Shown: piece after piece, positions 49,679 through 58,760 of the stretch | Layout of the letters: the number at the start of each line of letters is the position of its first letter | Position numbering within the stretch: the first letter of the stretch is position 1 | From: DASZQY01 sp036511595 | GTDB taxonomy: Bacteria; Pseudomonadota; Alphaproteobacteria; Rhizobiales; Kaistiaceae | DNA length: 64,000 nucleotides | Assembly (NCBI GenBank): GCA_036511595.1 | Contig: DATCBY010000064.1 | Span: 1-64,000, forward strand | Direction of reading: 5' to 3' | Position numbers and translations under genes: made by a program | The notes under the pieces: model-generated | Database searches by the model: none | What the model was told of the DNA's origin: nothing | What the model saw: only the letters and a program-made list of their open reading frames with translations

Positions 49679-52461
49679 GCGCTTTCGCCTTCGCCAACGC
49701 CGGCATGCTCGCCGCGCTGCTGGCGCTGCCGGCGATCTGGTATTTCCTGCGGTTGACACCGCCGAAGCCCCGCATCGAGCAATTTCCCCCGACCCGGCTG
49801 CTGCTCGAAATCGTGCCGAGGGAAGAGCAGCCGGCGCACAGCCCGTGGTGGCTGACGGCGCTTCGCCTTGCACTGGCTGCGGCCGTGATTCTCGCCCTGG
49901 CCGGGCCGGTGTTCAAACCGACCGGCGAGGTCGCGCCCGGTTCCGGACCGCTGCTGGTGGTCATCGACAACGGCTGGCAGGCCGCGCGCGGCTGGCCAGC
50001 GGCGATGGCGACCGCCCATCGCGTTGTCGATCTTGCGACCAGCGCCAACCGGCCTGTCGTGTTGCTGGCGACCGCCGAACCTGCCAACCAGCCGCTGCTC
50101 CCTACCGACGGCGCGTCCGCCCTCAAGCGGCTCGATGCGCTGTCGCCGAGGCCGTGGACGCCCGACTACGCCGCGCTCGAGCGGTCGCTGGCGGCGGCGA
50201 CGCAGGCGGCCGCCTTCGGCGGCGTGGCGTGGCTCTCCGACGGTGTCGGCGGCAAGGAGGTAGCGGCGTTCGCGACCGCGCTCACCAGCGACGTGAAGGG
50301 ACCGATGATCGCGTACGCCGACGGTGGCGCCGATCTCTTCGGACTAAAGCCCCCACGAAGCGAAGCCGACGCGCTGAGCGTATCGGCGATACGCCGTCCT
50401 GGGGCTGGCCCGGCGGCTGGGCTTGTGCGCGCCAGCGATATCAAGGGACGCCTGATCGGCGAGGCGCCCTTCGCGTTTGCCGCCGGCGCCACGACGACCG
50501 AGGCGCGCTTCGCGCTCCCGGTAGAGCTCCGCAACGATATTGTGCGACTCGACGTGAGCGGGCAGGAAACTGCCGGCGCCGTGCAACTCCTCGACGATCG
50601 GTTCCGTCGGCGGCAGGTCGGACTCGTTTCGGGCGGCTCGGTCGAGGAGGCGCAGCCGCTGCTTTCGCCGACATATTATATCGTTCGCGCCCTCGGCCCG
50701 TTCGCCGATGTGCGCCAGCCGCGCGACGCCAACGCCGCCGTCGCCATCCCGCAACTGATCGACGATGGCGCTTCGATGCTGGTCATGGCCGACATCGGCA
50801 ACATGACCGCCGACGTCGAGGACACGGTGTCAAAATGGGTTGCAGGCGGCGGCACGCTGGTGCGCTTTGCCGGACCACGGCTGGCCGCAGCGACCGATAG
50901 CTTGGTGCCGGTCACGCTGCGCCATGGCGATCGCGTGCTGGGCGGAACGATGTCGTGGCAAAAGCCACAGCCGCTCGCGAGTTTCAGCGCGACCAGTCCG
51001 TTCTCCGGCCTCGCGATCCCCGACGACGTGCTGGTGCGGCGTCAGGTGCTGGCCGAACCGGACGGCGCCCTCGCCGGCCGCACCTGGGCGGCACTCGCCG
51101 ACGGCACGCCTCTCGTTACCGCCGCGCCATCCGGCAAGGGCTGGCTGATCCTCTTCCACGTTACCGCCGACACAAGCTGGTCGTCGCTGCCGCTATCCGG
51201 CACATTCGTCGAGATGTTGCGTCGGATCGCCGCCTTTGCCGGAAGCGCCGGCGGCAAGGCAAATACAAGCATGCAGGCTGCGCCGCCCTATCGCCTGCTA
51301 GATGGGTCCGGACACTTCACCCAGCCGACGGCGGAGGCGGAAGCGGTCAGTGGCGACCTCGCAGCGGTGACGATCGGACCCCAGCACCCGCCGGGTCTCT
51401 ACGGCTCGGAAGACGGCTTCCGCGCCCTTAATCTGCTCGATGACAAGGCGGAGCTGCCCGCCTTAGACCTGGCCGGCCTCGCGGACGCAAGCGTGCGCGC
51501 CTATCCGACCGTAACGCCGACGGTGCTGGCGCCGTGGCTGATCTCGCTCGCCGTACTGCTGCTGGCGCTCGACGCGATCGCAGTTCTGTGGATGAACGGC
51601 GGCCTTCGCTGGCGCCGGCCGCGACCCGCCGCCACGACCGCGGCGATCGCTCTGGCAATCGCCCTGCTTGTCGCCGGCGGCCAGCGGCTTTCCGCCGACG
51701 AGGCGAGCGACCAGTTTGCGCTCGGCGCGATGGACAAGACCCACCTCGCCTACGTCGTCACTGGGGACGCCCAGGCAGACGTCACCAGTCGCGCCGGATT
51801 GCACGGATTGTCCGACGTGCTGGCGGCGCGTACCGCGCTCGAACCTGGCGACCCGATCGGCGTCGATCCCGCGAAGGACGAACTCGCCTTCTTCCCCCTG
51901 CTCTACTGGCCGATTGTCCCGGACGCGCCGCTGCCGACGACCGCGACCATGGCGCGCATCGATGCTTACATGCGCCAGGGCGGATCGGTGCTTTTCGATA
52001 CGCGCGACCAGCTCGACCGCTCGGTGTCGGTCGATGGCACCGCCAACACCCCGGCCGCCATGCGGTTGCGCCAGATGCTCGCCACCCTCGACATTCCGCC
52101 GCTCGAGCCGGTGCCCGCCGACCATGTCCTGACCAAGGCATTCTATCTGCTGAATGATTTTCCCGGCCGCTACGCCGGCGGGCCGCTCTGGGTAGAGTCG
52201 ACCGATTCGCAGGAACGCGCCGACCGCCCGGTGCAGGCCGGCGACGGCGTCTCCACCATCCTCATCACCGAGAACGACCTTGCCGGCGCCTGGGCGACGG
52301 ACGTGGGTGGCGCTTATCTTTATCCGACCGTGCCGGCCGACCCACGCCAGCGCGAGCTCGCCCTCCGCGTTGGCGTCAACATCGTCATGTATACCCTCAC
52401 CGGCAACTACAAGGCCGACCAGGTCCACGTGCCGGCGCTGCTCGAGCGGCTGGGGCAGTAG
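49675..52461 (+). CDS. DUF4159 domain protein with BatA-like N-terminus
   Basis: A 928-residue membrane protein. The N-terminus has the BatA/TIGR02226 element (FANAGMLAALLALPAIWYFLRLTPPKP near 5-30, then ALRLALAAAVILALAGPVF near 60-80). A large extracytoplasmic region follows. Two more helices (about 615-640 and 650-670) precede a DUF4159 domain (about 690-925; DEASDQFALGAMDKTHLAYVVTGD, FPLLYWPIVPDAPLP, YMRQGGSVLFDTRDQLDR). DUF4159 is a Rossmann-like glutamine amidotransferase-like fold, in this setting without known catalysis. Third gene of the MoxR operon, overlapping DUF58. Confidence 0.9.
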   Translation: MSAFAFANAGMLAALLALPAIWYFLRLTPPKPRIEQFPPTRLLLEIVPREEQPAHSPWWLTALRLALAAAVILALAGPVFKPTGEVAPGSGPLLVVIDNGWQAARGWPAAMATAHRVVDLATSANRPVVLLATAEPANQPLLPTDGASALKRLDALSPRPWTPDYAALERSLAAATQAAAFGGVAWLSDGVGGKEVAAFATALTSDVKGPMIAYADGGADLFGLKPPRSEADALSVSAIRRPGAGPAAGLVRASDIKGRLIGEAPFAFAAGATTTEARFALPVELRNDIVRLDVSGQETAGAVQLLDDRFRRRQVGLVSGGSVEEAQPLLSPTYYIVRALGPFADVRQPRDANAAVAIPQLIDDGASMLVMADIGNMTADVEDTVSKWVAGGGTLVRFAGPRLAAATDSLVPVTLRHGDRVLGGTMSWQKPQPLASFSATSPFSGLAIPDDVLVRRQVLAEPDGALAGRTWAALADGTPLVTAAPSGKGWLILFHVTADTSWSSLPLSGTFVEMLRRIAAFAGSAGGKANTSMQAAPPYRLLDGSGHFTQPTAEAEAVSGDLAAVTIGPQHPPGLYGSEDGFRALNLLDDKAELPALDLAGLADASVRAYPTVTPTVLAPWLISLAVLLLALDAIAVLWMNGGLRWRRPRPAATTAAIALAIALLVAGGQRLSADEASDQFALGAMDKTHLAYVVTGDAQADVTSRAGLHGLSDVLAARTALEPGDPIGVDPAKDELAFFPLLYWPIVPDAPLPTTATMARIDAYMRQGGSVLFDTRDQLDRSVSVDGTANTPAAMRLRQMLATLDIPPLEPVPADHVLTKAFYLLNDFPGRYAGGPLWVESTDSQERADRPVQAGDGVSTILITENDLAGAWATDVGGAYLYPTVPADPRQRELALRVGVNIVMYTLTGNYKADQVHVPALLERLGQ

Positions 52462-52466
52462 CAACG

Positions 52467-54572
52467 ATGCACTGGTCGCTGAGTTTCTCGCCGCTCGTCC
52501 CTCTGCCGTTGCTGGCGGGCTTCGCCGTGATCGCGGTGGCACTGGTGCTGCCCGGCCTGCTGCGCCGCATGCGCGGCGGCTGGCTGCGCGCGATCGCACT
52601 GGTCGCCCTGCTTCTGGCGCTCGCCAACCCGGTGCTCCTCAACGAGGATCGTGAGCCGCTGCCGACGGTGGTGGCGCTGGTGGTCGACAAGAGCGCCAGC
52701 CAGTCGCTCGACGGCCGCGACAAGACGACCGCGGCGGCTGAAGCCGAAATGAAGACGGAACTGTCGGCGTTCCACGCCATTGAAGTGCGCACGGTCGAGG
52801 CCGGCGGCAGCACCGGCGGTGCACCGGTCGACGGCACCAAGCTCTTCGGCCCGCTGTCGACGGCACTCGCCGACGTGCCGCCGGAACAGGTCGGCGGCGT
52901 CATCATGCTGACCGACGGTCAGGTGCACGACATCCCGGCGAACCGCAGCGCCCTTCCCGGTGCGCCTTTGCATGTGCTGCTGTCCGGCCATGACGGCGAG
53001 CGCGACCGGCGCATCGTCATTGATGCGGCCCCGCGCTTTGGCATCGTCAACGAGAAACAAACGATCAAATTTCGCGTTCTCGACGACGGCGTCGCGGGCG
53101 ACGAAGGCGGCGTACGCGTCACCATCACCCGCGATGGCGATCCCTTGTCGGTCGAGACGGTGACGCCGGGGGTCGAGTCGGAGTTGACGGTCGACATTCC
53201 GCACGCCGGCCTCAACCTGCTCGAATTCGAAACGGAGCCGCTTGCCGGCGAGCTCACCCCGATCAACAACCGCGCCGCCGCGGAGATCAACGGCATTCGC
53301 GAGAACCTGCGCGTTCTGCTGATTTCGGGCGAGCCACACGCCGGCGAACGCGCCTGGCGCAACCTGCTGAAGTCCGACGCCTCGGTCGATCTCGTTCACT
53401 TCACCATCCTGCGCCCGCCGGAAAAACAGGACGGCACGCCGATCAACGAGCTGTCGCTGATCGCCTTCCCGACCCGCGAGCTTTTCTCCGAGAAGATCGA
53501 CCAGTTCGACCTGATCATCTTCGACCGCTACTCGCAGCAGGGCGTGCTGCCGCTGCTCTATTTCGACAACATCGCCCGCTACGTCCGCGATGGTGGCGCG
53601 CTGCTGGTGGCGGCCGGGCCGGACTACGCCGATGCCGGCAGTCTCTACGACACCCCGCTCGCCCCGGTGCTGCCGGCGGCGCCCACCGGCCAGACCATCG
53701 AGCAGCCCTATCTGCCGATGGTTACCGACCTCGGCAACCGCCACCCGGTGACCCGCGGCCTCGACGGAGCCCAGTCCAACCCGCCGCGCTGGGGTCGCTT
53801 CTTCCGCCTGATCGATGTCGACAAGCCTGAGGGTACCGTCGTCATGAAGGGCGCCGAGGACAAGCCGCTCATTATCCTCAACCGCGAGGACAAGGGCCGT
53901 GTCGCATTGATTCTGTCGGACGACACGTGGCTATGGGCGCGCGGCTACGAAGGCGGCGGACCGCACGTTGACCTGCTGCGCCGCCTGGCACACTGGTTGA
54001 TGAAAGAGCCCGACCTTGAAGAGGAAGCCCTCCGTGCCAAGGCCGGCCCGGGCGGCTTCATCATCGAGCAGCAGACGATGGGCGACACCAGCGCGCCGGT
54101 CACCGTGACCAAGCCATCGGGAGCGCGCGAAACCGTAACGCTGACCGCAGCTGGGCCCGGCCTATGGCGCGCCACCGTGGCCGCCGACGAGATCGGACTG
54201 TGGCGTGTCGAGCAAGGCGACCGCCGGGCATTTGCACACGTCGGCGCCGCCAATCCGCTTGAATTCACCGACGCGCGCTCGACCGCCGACAAGCTGGCGC
54301 CGCTGGTCAAGGAAACCGGTGGACGGATCGCCCGCATGGCCGATGCGTCCGGCAAGCTCGACCTGCCGCGTATCGTGCCGGTGCGCTCGGCAACCGCGAC
54401 CGCCGGCTCGGACTGGATTGGCATCCGCATGACCGACGCCAGTGTCCTGAAGGGCATCAGCCGCATCCCGCTGTTCACGGGATTCCTCGGCCTGTTCGGA
54501 GTCGCCGGCCTGTTCGGACTTCTGGCGCTGCTGGGGTTGCCCTTCGCGACGTGGCTTCGCGAAGGGCGCTAG
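52467..54572 (+). CDS. Membrane protein with VWA-like and glutamine amidotransferase-like regions
   Basis: A 701-residue protein with two N-terminal helices (LPLLAGFAVIAVALVLPGLL near 14-33 and ALVALLLALANPVLL near 44-58). A VWA-type domain starts near 68: the MIDAS motif DxSxS is met by DKSAS, and MLTDGQ supplies the later Asp. A large periplasmic part follows, with a glutamine amidotransferase-like region (ENLRVLLISGEPHAGERAWRN, DLIIFDRYSQQG, GALLVAAGPDYA). A C-terminal helix (FTGFLGLFGVAGLFGLLALLGLPFATW) ends it. Last gene of the MoxR operon, 5 bases after DUF4159. Two perfect hairpins close the operon. Confidence 0.88.
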   Translation: MHWSLSFSPLVPLPLLAGFAVIAVALVLPGLLRRMRGGWLRAIALVALLLALANPVLLNEDREPLPTVVALVVDKSASQSLDGRDKTTAAAEAEMKTELSAFHAIEVRTVEAGGSTGGAPVDGTKLFGPLSTALADVPPEQVGGVIMLTDGQVHDIPANRSALPGAPLHVLLSGHDGERDRRIVIDAAPRFGIVNEKQTIKFRVLDDGVAGDEGGVRVTITRDGDPLSVETVTPGVESELTVDIPHAGLNLLEFETEPLAGELTPINNRAAAEINGIRENLRVLLISGEPHAGERAWRNLLKSDASVDLVHFTILRPPEKQDGTPINELSLIAFPTRELFSEKIDQFDLIIFDRYSQQGVLPLLYFDNIARYVRDGGALLVAAGPDYADAGSLYDTPLAPVLPAAPTGQTIEQPYLPMVTDLGNRHPVTRGLDGAQSNPPRWGRFFRLIDVDKPEGTVVMKGAEDKPLIILNREDKGRVALILSDDTWLWARGYEGGGPHVDLLRRLAHWLMKEPDLEEEALRAKAGPGGFIIEQQTMGDTSAPVTVTKPSGARETVTLTAAGPGLWRATVAADEIGLWRVEQGDRRAFAHVGAANPLEFTDARSTADKLAPLVKETGGRIARMADASGKLDLPRIVPVRSATATAGSDWIGIRMTDASVLKGISRIPLFTGFLGLFGVAGLFGLLALLGLPFATWLREGR
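54539..54567 (+). terminator. Perfect 11-base hairpin at the end of the VWA-like gene
   Basis: GCCCTTCGCGA, a 7-base loop, then TCGCGAAGGGC: a perfect 11-base stem inside the last codons. No T-tract follows. With the next hairpin (54582-54599) it marks the boundary between two convergent genes and may stop or stabilise the transcripts. Confidence 0.5.
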
Positions 54573-54581
54573 TGGATACGA

Positions 54582-54599
54582 CGTCGCGTTAGCGCGACG
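54582..54599. terminator. Perfect 7-base hairpin spanning the helicase stop codon
   Basis: CGTCGCG, loop TTAG, then CGCGACG. The loop contains the stop codon of the DEAD-box gene on the minus strand. No U-tract follows on either strand, so any termination role would be bidirectional and non-classical. Confidence 0.4.
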
Positions 54600-56040
54600 A
54601 GGCAGAACCCTGCGACATGCCCGGCCGGCGCGGACGGTTCATGAAGCGGATGTCGGCAATATCGCCACCGCCATTGGCGTGCCGGCGTGGCGCCTCACGA
54701 TTGCCCTGGCGTGGCTGGCCGCCACCCTTGTTGGGACGGTTCTGGCTGTTGCCGCCGCCACGACGCTTGCCGCGCTTCGGCTCGTTGCCATCGGCGTGGC
54801 GGGTGTCGCGGTTTTCGGTGTGCTGGCGCTTCTCGCCACGCTGCTCGGGACGACGATCGCCGCGCTGCTGGCGCCGACCCCGTCCATCCTCGGGCGCTTC
54901 ATTGGTCGCGTGCGAGCGCGCATCGATGGTCATCGGCACCGGCTGACGGATGAGTTTCTCGATATCGCGGAGAAAGGGCATCTCGTCGCTGCTCACCAGC
55001 GAGATGGCGACGCCCGATGCACCGGCGCGGGCCGTCCGGCCGATGCGATGCACGTAGGTCTCGGGAATGTTGGGCAGGTCGTAGTTGATGACGTGGCTGA
55101 TTGCGTCGACGTCGATGCCGCGAGCGGCAATGTCGGTGGCGACCAGCGTCTTGATCTGGCCGGCGCGGAACGCCGCCATGGTGCGCTCGCGATTGCCCTG
55201 CGTCTTGTTGCCGTGGATGGCTTCCGCGGCGATACCGGCCTGCGACAGGCTGCGCACGACGCGATCGGCGCCATGCTTGGTGCGCGTGAACACCAACGCG
55301 CGTTCGACCGGCTCCTTGGTGAGGATAGTGACCAGCAGGTCGGGCTTGGCAGCGCGATCGACGCGGATGGCGCGTTGCTCGATCAGTTCGACGGTAGTCG
55401 CCGCCGGCGTCACCGCCACCTTCACGGGGTTGCGCAGCATCTGCTCGGCGAGGCGGGAAATCTCCTGCGGCATCGTCGCCGAGAAGAACAGCGTCTGCCG
55501 CTCGGTCGGGATCATCGCGACGATTTTGCGGATGTCACGGATGAAACCCATGTCGAGCATGCGGTCGGCTTCGTCGAGGACGAGTACCTCGACCTGGTTG
55601 AACTGCACGGCGCGCTCATTGGAAAGATCGAGCAGACGGCCGGGCGTCGCCACCAGCACGTCGACGCCCTGCGCCAGCGCCCGAATCTGCTTGCCGATCG
55701 GCACGCCGCCGATGGCGAGCATGGTCTTCAGGCGAAGATGCCGGCCGTAATTGTGGAAGCTGTCGACGATCTGGCCGCCGAGCTCGCGGGTCGGACAGAG
55801 CACGACGACGCGCGGCGCCTTCGGCCACGGCTTGCCCTGGGTGGCGCTCAGGCGATTGAGGATTGGCAGCGCAAAGGCAGCGGTTTTGCCAGTGCCGGTT
55901 TGTGCGATGCCGATGACATCGCGGCCGGCGAGCGCCGGAGGGATCGCCGCAGCCTGGATCGGCGTCGGCGTCTCGTAGCGCTCCTCGACGAGGGCGCGGG
56001 TAATCGGCTCGGCGAGCCCGAGGTCAGTGAAGAGGGTCAA
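54589..56040 (-). CDS. DEAD-box RNA helicase (RhlE type), TTG start
   Basis: A 483-residue ATP-dependent RNA helicase. Motifs in order: Q motif PTPIQAAAIP, I AQTGTGKT (about 48), Ia PTRELGGQ, GG, Ib TPGRLLDL, II DEAD (about 153), III SAT, IV ALVFTRTKHGAD, V TLVATDIAARGIDV, VI HRIGRTAR (about 335). The last 110 residues are Arg/Asn/Gly/Gln-rich (RGRRQQRGDRRPEQRG, NRPNKGGGQPRQG), an RNA-binding tail. The TTG start at 56040 (TTGACCCTCTTC) is chosen because AAAGAGA lies 6 bases before it; the frame continues upstream without family sequence. A 220-base leader precedes it, as in cold-inducible helicases. Confidence 0.93.
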   Translation of the reverse strand: MTLFTDLGLAEPITRALVEERYETPTPIQAAAIPPALAGRDVIGIAQTGTGKTAAFALPILNRLSATQGKPWPKAPRVVVLCPTRELGGQIVDSFHNYGRHLRLKTMLAIGGVPIGKQIRALAQGVDVLVATPGRLLDLSNERAVQFNQVEVLVLDEADRMLDMGFIRDIRKIVAMIPTERQTLFFSATMPQEISRLAEQMLRNPVKVAVTPAATTVELIEQRAIRVDRAAKPDLLVTILTKEPVERALVFTRTKHGADRVVRSLSQAGIAAEAIHGNKTQGNRERTMAAFRAGQIKTLVATDIAARGIDVDAISHVINYDLPNIPETYVHRIGRTARAGASGVAISLVSSDEMPFLRDIEKLIRQPVPMTIDARSHATNEAPEDGRGRRQQRGDRRPEQRGEKRQHTENRDTRHADGNEPKRGKRRGGGNSQNRPNKGGGQPRQGNREAPRRHANGGGDIADIRFMNRPRRPGMSQGSASSR

Positions 56041-56262
56041 TTCAAGTCTCTTTCGATCAGCGAGGCGGGAATCCGCCCCACGGAACGTGAGACGGCCGCC
56101 GCTTCGCGGGGCTATCAAACAATCCCGCGATGCCTGGGCTGTCGATTATTCTTGGGTGACGGGCGGCTGAAAATCCGGTTTGCCGGAGATTCGTGCAACG
56201 CGGCCCGTTCGCGTCATATGGGCTGGAAGGGGTTGCAAAGCAATGTATTTCTCGCCGCCCCC

Positions 56263-56760
56263 CTAACCAGCCCTTTCGGCCGCCCCCGCCAGGCCGTCAA
56301 GCGCTCCAGGAGCCAGCCCTGCCACCAGTACGCGGTCGGGGTCGACCCACGCCGGCAGGGTGACGACGTCGCGACCGAGGAAACCGAAACCGAGCGGCCC
56401 GTAGTAGGGCAGATCGCCGACCAGCATGACGACCCGATGGCCCGCGGCCCGGGCGGCATCGAGCGCCATGCGCACCAGCGCCCTGCCCGCGCCCTGACCC
56501 TTGTGCGCCGGCGCGACAACGAGCGGGCCGAGGATGAGCGCCGGCCGTTTGCCAATGGTGATCGGCGTCATTCGTACCGACGCGACCGCCTTGCCATCGT
56601 ATGTCGCGACGAACGATAGGCCGGGATCGGGTGGCACCCCGTCGCGCAGGATGTAGGCCGCACGCTTTACCCAGTCGGGCGCGAAGACCTGAGCATAGAG
56701 CGCGTTGATGGCAGAAGAGTCGGCAGGCTGTTCCAGCCGGAACGAAAACGGAGGAGTCAT
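56263..56760 (-). CDS. GNAT family N-acetyltransferase
   Basis: A 165-residue GCN5-like acetyltransferase. The start MTPPFSFRLEQPADSSAINALYAQVFAP and the acetyl-CoA loop ILGPLVVAPAHKGQGAGRALVRMALDAARAAGH (motif A, QxxGxG/A as QGAGRA) are typical, then VMLVGDLPYYGPLGFGF. This group resembles the putative acetyltransferases of COG3153. The substrate is unknown. ATG 56760 has GGAG 5 bases upstream, a clear start; the frame extends back to 56862. It lies upstream of the DEAD-box gene on the same strand. Confidence 0.92.
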   Translation of the reverse strand: MTPPFSFRLEQPADSSAINALYAQVFAPDWVKRAAYILRDGVPPDPGLSFVATYDGKAVASVRMTPITIGKRPALILGPLVVAPAHKGQGAGRALVRMALDAARAAGHRVVMLVGDLPYYGPLGFGFLGRDVVTLPAWVDPDRVLVAGLAPGALDGLAGAAERAG

Positions 56761-57028
56761 GAGACGGGCCTGAAACGGAGATCGGCGAAGCCCGGCCCGC
56801 GGACGCTCAGGCGTGGAGCGCGGCGGCGAGCCGGACGGCGGCGGCGCGTGACGCGAGGTCACGGGCTTGAATTCGTCGTCGGGAGAAGCGGCTCATCATG
56901 GGCGATGCCACTAACATGGCGGAACCCGACGGTCCAGATCGGCGCCAGGCGATGGCTTTTTCCGCCGCTGCCGCTACATGCATACATGCCGCGCCGGTCG
57001 CGGCAGGCCCTTCCCTGGAGCGCAACGC

Positions 57029-58003
57029 ATGGGACGTCTCGTTAACGGCACCTGGGTGAAGGAGGGCCAACCGAGCCCCGATGGCAGCTTTCATCGCGCC
57101 GAGACCACGCTCCGCAACTGGGTCACCGCCGACGGCGCTCCCCGCCCCTCCGGTGTCGGCGGCTTTAAGGCGGAGCCCGGCCGCTACCATCTTTATGTCG
57201 CGATGGCCTGCCCGTGGGCACACCGGACGCTGATCTTCCGCAAGCTGAAGAAGCTCGAAGGCATGATCTCCGTATCGGTAGCCGAACCGCTGATGGAGGA
57301 AAACGGCTGGGCGTTCAGCACGGCCCTGCCCGATCACCTTGGCCACCATCATTTCATGTACGAGGTCTATACCGCCGCCGCACCCGGTTACACCGGCCGA
57401 GCCAGCGTGCCCGTCCTCTTCGACATGCTGCAGCAGACGATCGTATCCAACGAGTCGTCCGAGATTATCCGGATGTTCAATTCGGCGTTCGATCACATCG
57501 GCGCCGATCGCTCGGTCGATTTCTATCCGCATGCGCTGCGCCACGAGATCGACGCGCTGAATGCTCAGGTTTACGACAACGTCAATAACGGCGTGTACAA
57601 GGCCGGCTTCTCACGCACGCAAGAAGCCTACGCCCGCGCCGCTACCGCACTGTTCGATATGCTCGACGCGCTCGATCATCGGCTCGCCACCCGCCGCTAC
57701 CTGATGGGCGAGCGCATCACCGAGGCGGACTGGCGGCTGTTCACTACGCTCGTCCGCTTCGACGCGGTGTATTTCACGCACTTCAAATGCAATCTCCGCC
57801 GTATCGCGGAGTATCCCAACCTGTCCGGCTACCTGCGCGAGCTTTACCAGATGCCGGGCATCGCCGAGACCTTCGATCTCGACGCGACACGCCGGCACTA
57901 TTACACGAGTCACCGCTCCATCAATCCGTTCGGTATCATCCCGATCGGGCCGGTGCTCGACTTTCACTCGCCGCACGGTCGGGCCCGGCTGCACGCCGCC
58001 TGA
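57029..58003 (+). CDS. Glutathionyl-hydroquinone reductase-like GST (YqjG family)
   Basis: A 324-residue Xi/Omega-class GST relative. Family members reduce S-glutathionyl-hydroquinones with a catalytic cysteine. The N-terminal region has GRLVNGTWVKEGQPSPDGSFHRAETTLRNWVTADG and GRYHLYVAMACPWAHRTLIFRKLK, where the CPWAHR Cys is the catalytic residue. Later VPVLFDMLQQTIVSNESSEIIRMFNSAF and RRYLMGERITEADWRLFTTLVRFDAVY are typical, and the end DFHSPHGR matches. GGAG lies about 6 bases before ATG 57029. It is divergent from the GNAT gene. Confidence 0.93.
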   Translation: MGRLVNGTWVKEGQPSPDGSFHRAETTLRNWVTADGAPRPSGVGGFKAEPGRYHLYVAMACPWAHRTLIFRKLKKLEGMISVSVAEPLMEENGWAFSTALPDHLGHHHFMYEVYTAAAPGYTGRASVPVLFDMLQQTIVSNESSEIIRMFNSAFDHIGADRSVDFYPHALRHEIDALNAQVYDNVNNGVYKAGFSRTQEAYARAATALFDMLDALDHRLATRRYLMGERITEADWRLFTTLVRFDAVYFTHFKCNLRRIAEYPNLSGYLRELYQMPGIAETFDLDATRRHYYTSHRSINPFGIIPIGPVLDFHSPHGRARLHAA

Positions 58004-58009
58004 CGCCGC

Positions 58010-58471
58010 TCACCAGTCGGGCGATGGCGGCGCCCCGCCGATGATCTCGGCCAGCCGGCGGCGCGTCGCGTCGGTCGTTCCCTCGGGCAGCGCGTCGAGC
58101 GGGAAAAAGCGGCACTCCAGAATTTCGAGATTGGGAACGGCGGGCGGATGCGCCTGCTTCCATTCGCGGCAGACGAAGACCGTGACGTGATCGCGCTGCG
58201 AATAGCGGCGATTGAGGAATACGCCATGCAGGCGCGGCTCGCTGGTCAGCACCACGCCGGCTTCCTCCTCAAGTTCACGCGCCAGCGAATCGCGCAGTGT
58301 TTCCCGCGGCTCGACGCCGCCACCGGGGAAATGCCACCCCGGCGCATAGCTGTGCCGGATGAGCAGCACTTGATGTTTTTCGTCGAGGACGACTGCCCGC
58401 ACGCCCAATGTCATCGCTCGCCGGTAGCGGGCAAGGACCAGGAACAGGCGGATCGGAAGGCGGAATTGCAA
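58010..58471 (-). CDS. NUDIX hydrolase
   Basis: A 153-residue NUDIX hydrolase. The NUDIX box is complete: GGGVEPRETLRDSLARELEEEAGV with the REUxEExG glutamates. Before it, RRAMTLGVRAVVLDEKHQVLLIRHSYAPGWHFPG, and after it GVFLNRRYSQRDHVTVFVCREW. Substrate unknown. The TTG at 58471 gives the N-terminal helix seen in Rhizobiales homologues; an ATG at 58414 (MTLGVRA) would remove it. Convergent with the GST-like gene, 6 bases apart. Confidence 0.9.
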   Translation of the reverse strand: MQFRLPIRLFLVLARYRRAMTLGVRAVVLDEKHQVLLIRHSYAPGWHFPGGGVEPRETLRDSLARELEEEAGVVLTSEPRLHGVFLNRRYSQRDHVTVFVCREWKQAHPPAVPNLEILECRFFPLDALPEGTTDATRRRLAEIIGGAPPSPDW

Positions 58472-58596
58472 GGTAAAACGAGGCCTTAATGATTGGGAAA
58501 CCGGCCATGCGGGAGGCGCAGGGTAGACGCGCCATGGCTGGTCTGGCGGCCCGGCGCCGGTGCCGCTACCTCAGGCACAACAAAAGGTAGGTTACC

Positions 58597-58710
58597 ATGC
58601 TCTCCCGTTTCTTCCGCAGGCTCGACGGCCACCGCCACCTCTGGTCCGGCATCTCGGCTCCGGGCGAACGCCGCATCGCCGGCGTGCTGATCGCGTTCTT
58701 CGGACGCTAG
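58597..58710 (+). CDS. Possible 37-residue basic peptide
   Basis: A short frame, MLSRFFRRLDGHRHLWSGIS then APGERRIAGVLIAFFGR, with amphipathic basic character. AAAAGG lies about 9 bases before the ATG. It fills a 289-base gap between the divergent NUDIX and metallophosphoesterase genes. No family is recognised, and an open frame this short could be chance, so support is modest. Confidence 0.35.
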   Translation: MLSRFFRRLDGHRHLWSGISAPGERRIAGVLIAFFGR

Positions 58711-58760
58711 CACCACCCCTTCGACTTTACGCTGCCGCGACCGTCGGCTAATCCGGCGGC

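Noticed and set aside
54679..56619. A 646-codon open frame on the plus strand
   Set aside because: It is antisense to the DEAD-box helicase, whose motifs are complete and in order. Its His/Arg/Asp-rich translation shows no domain.
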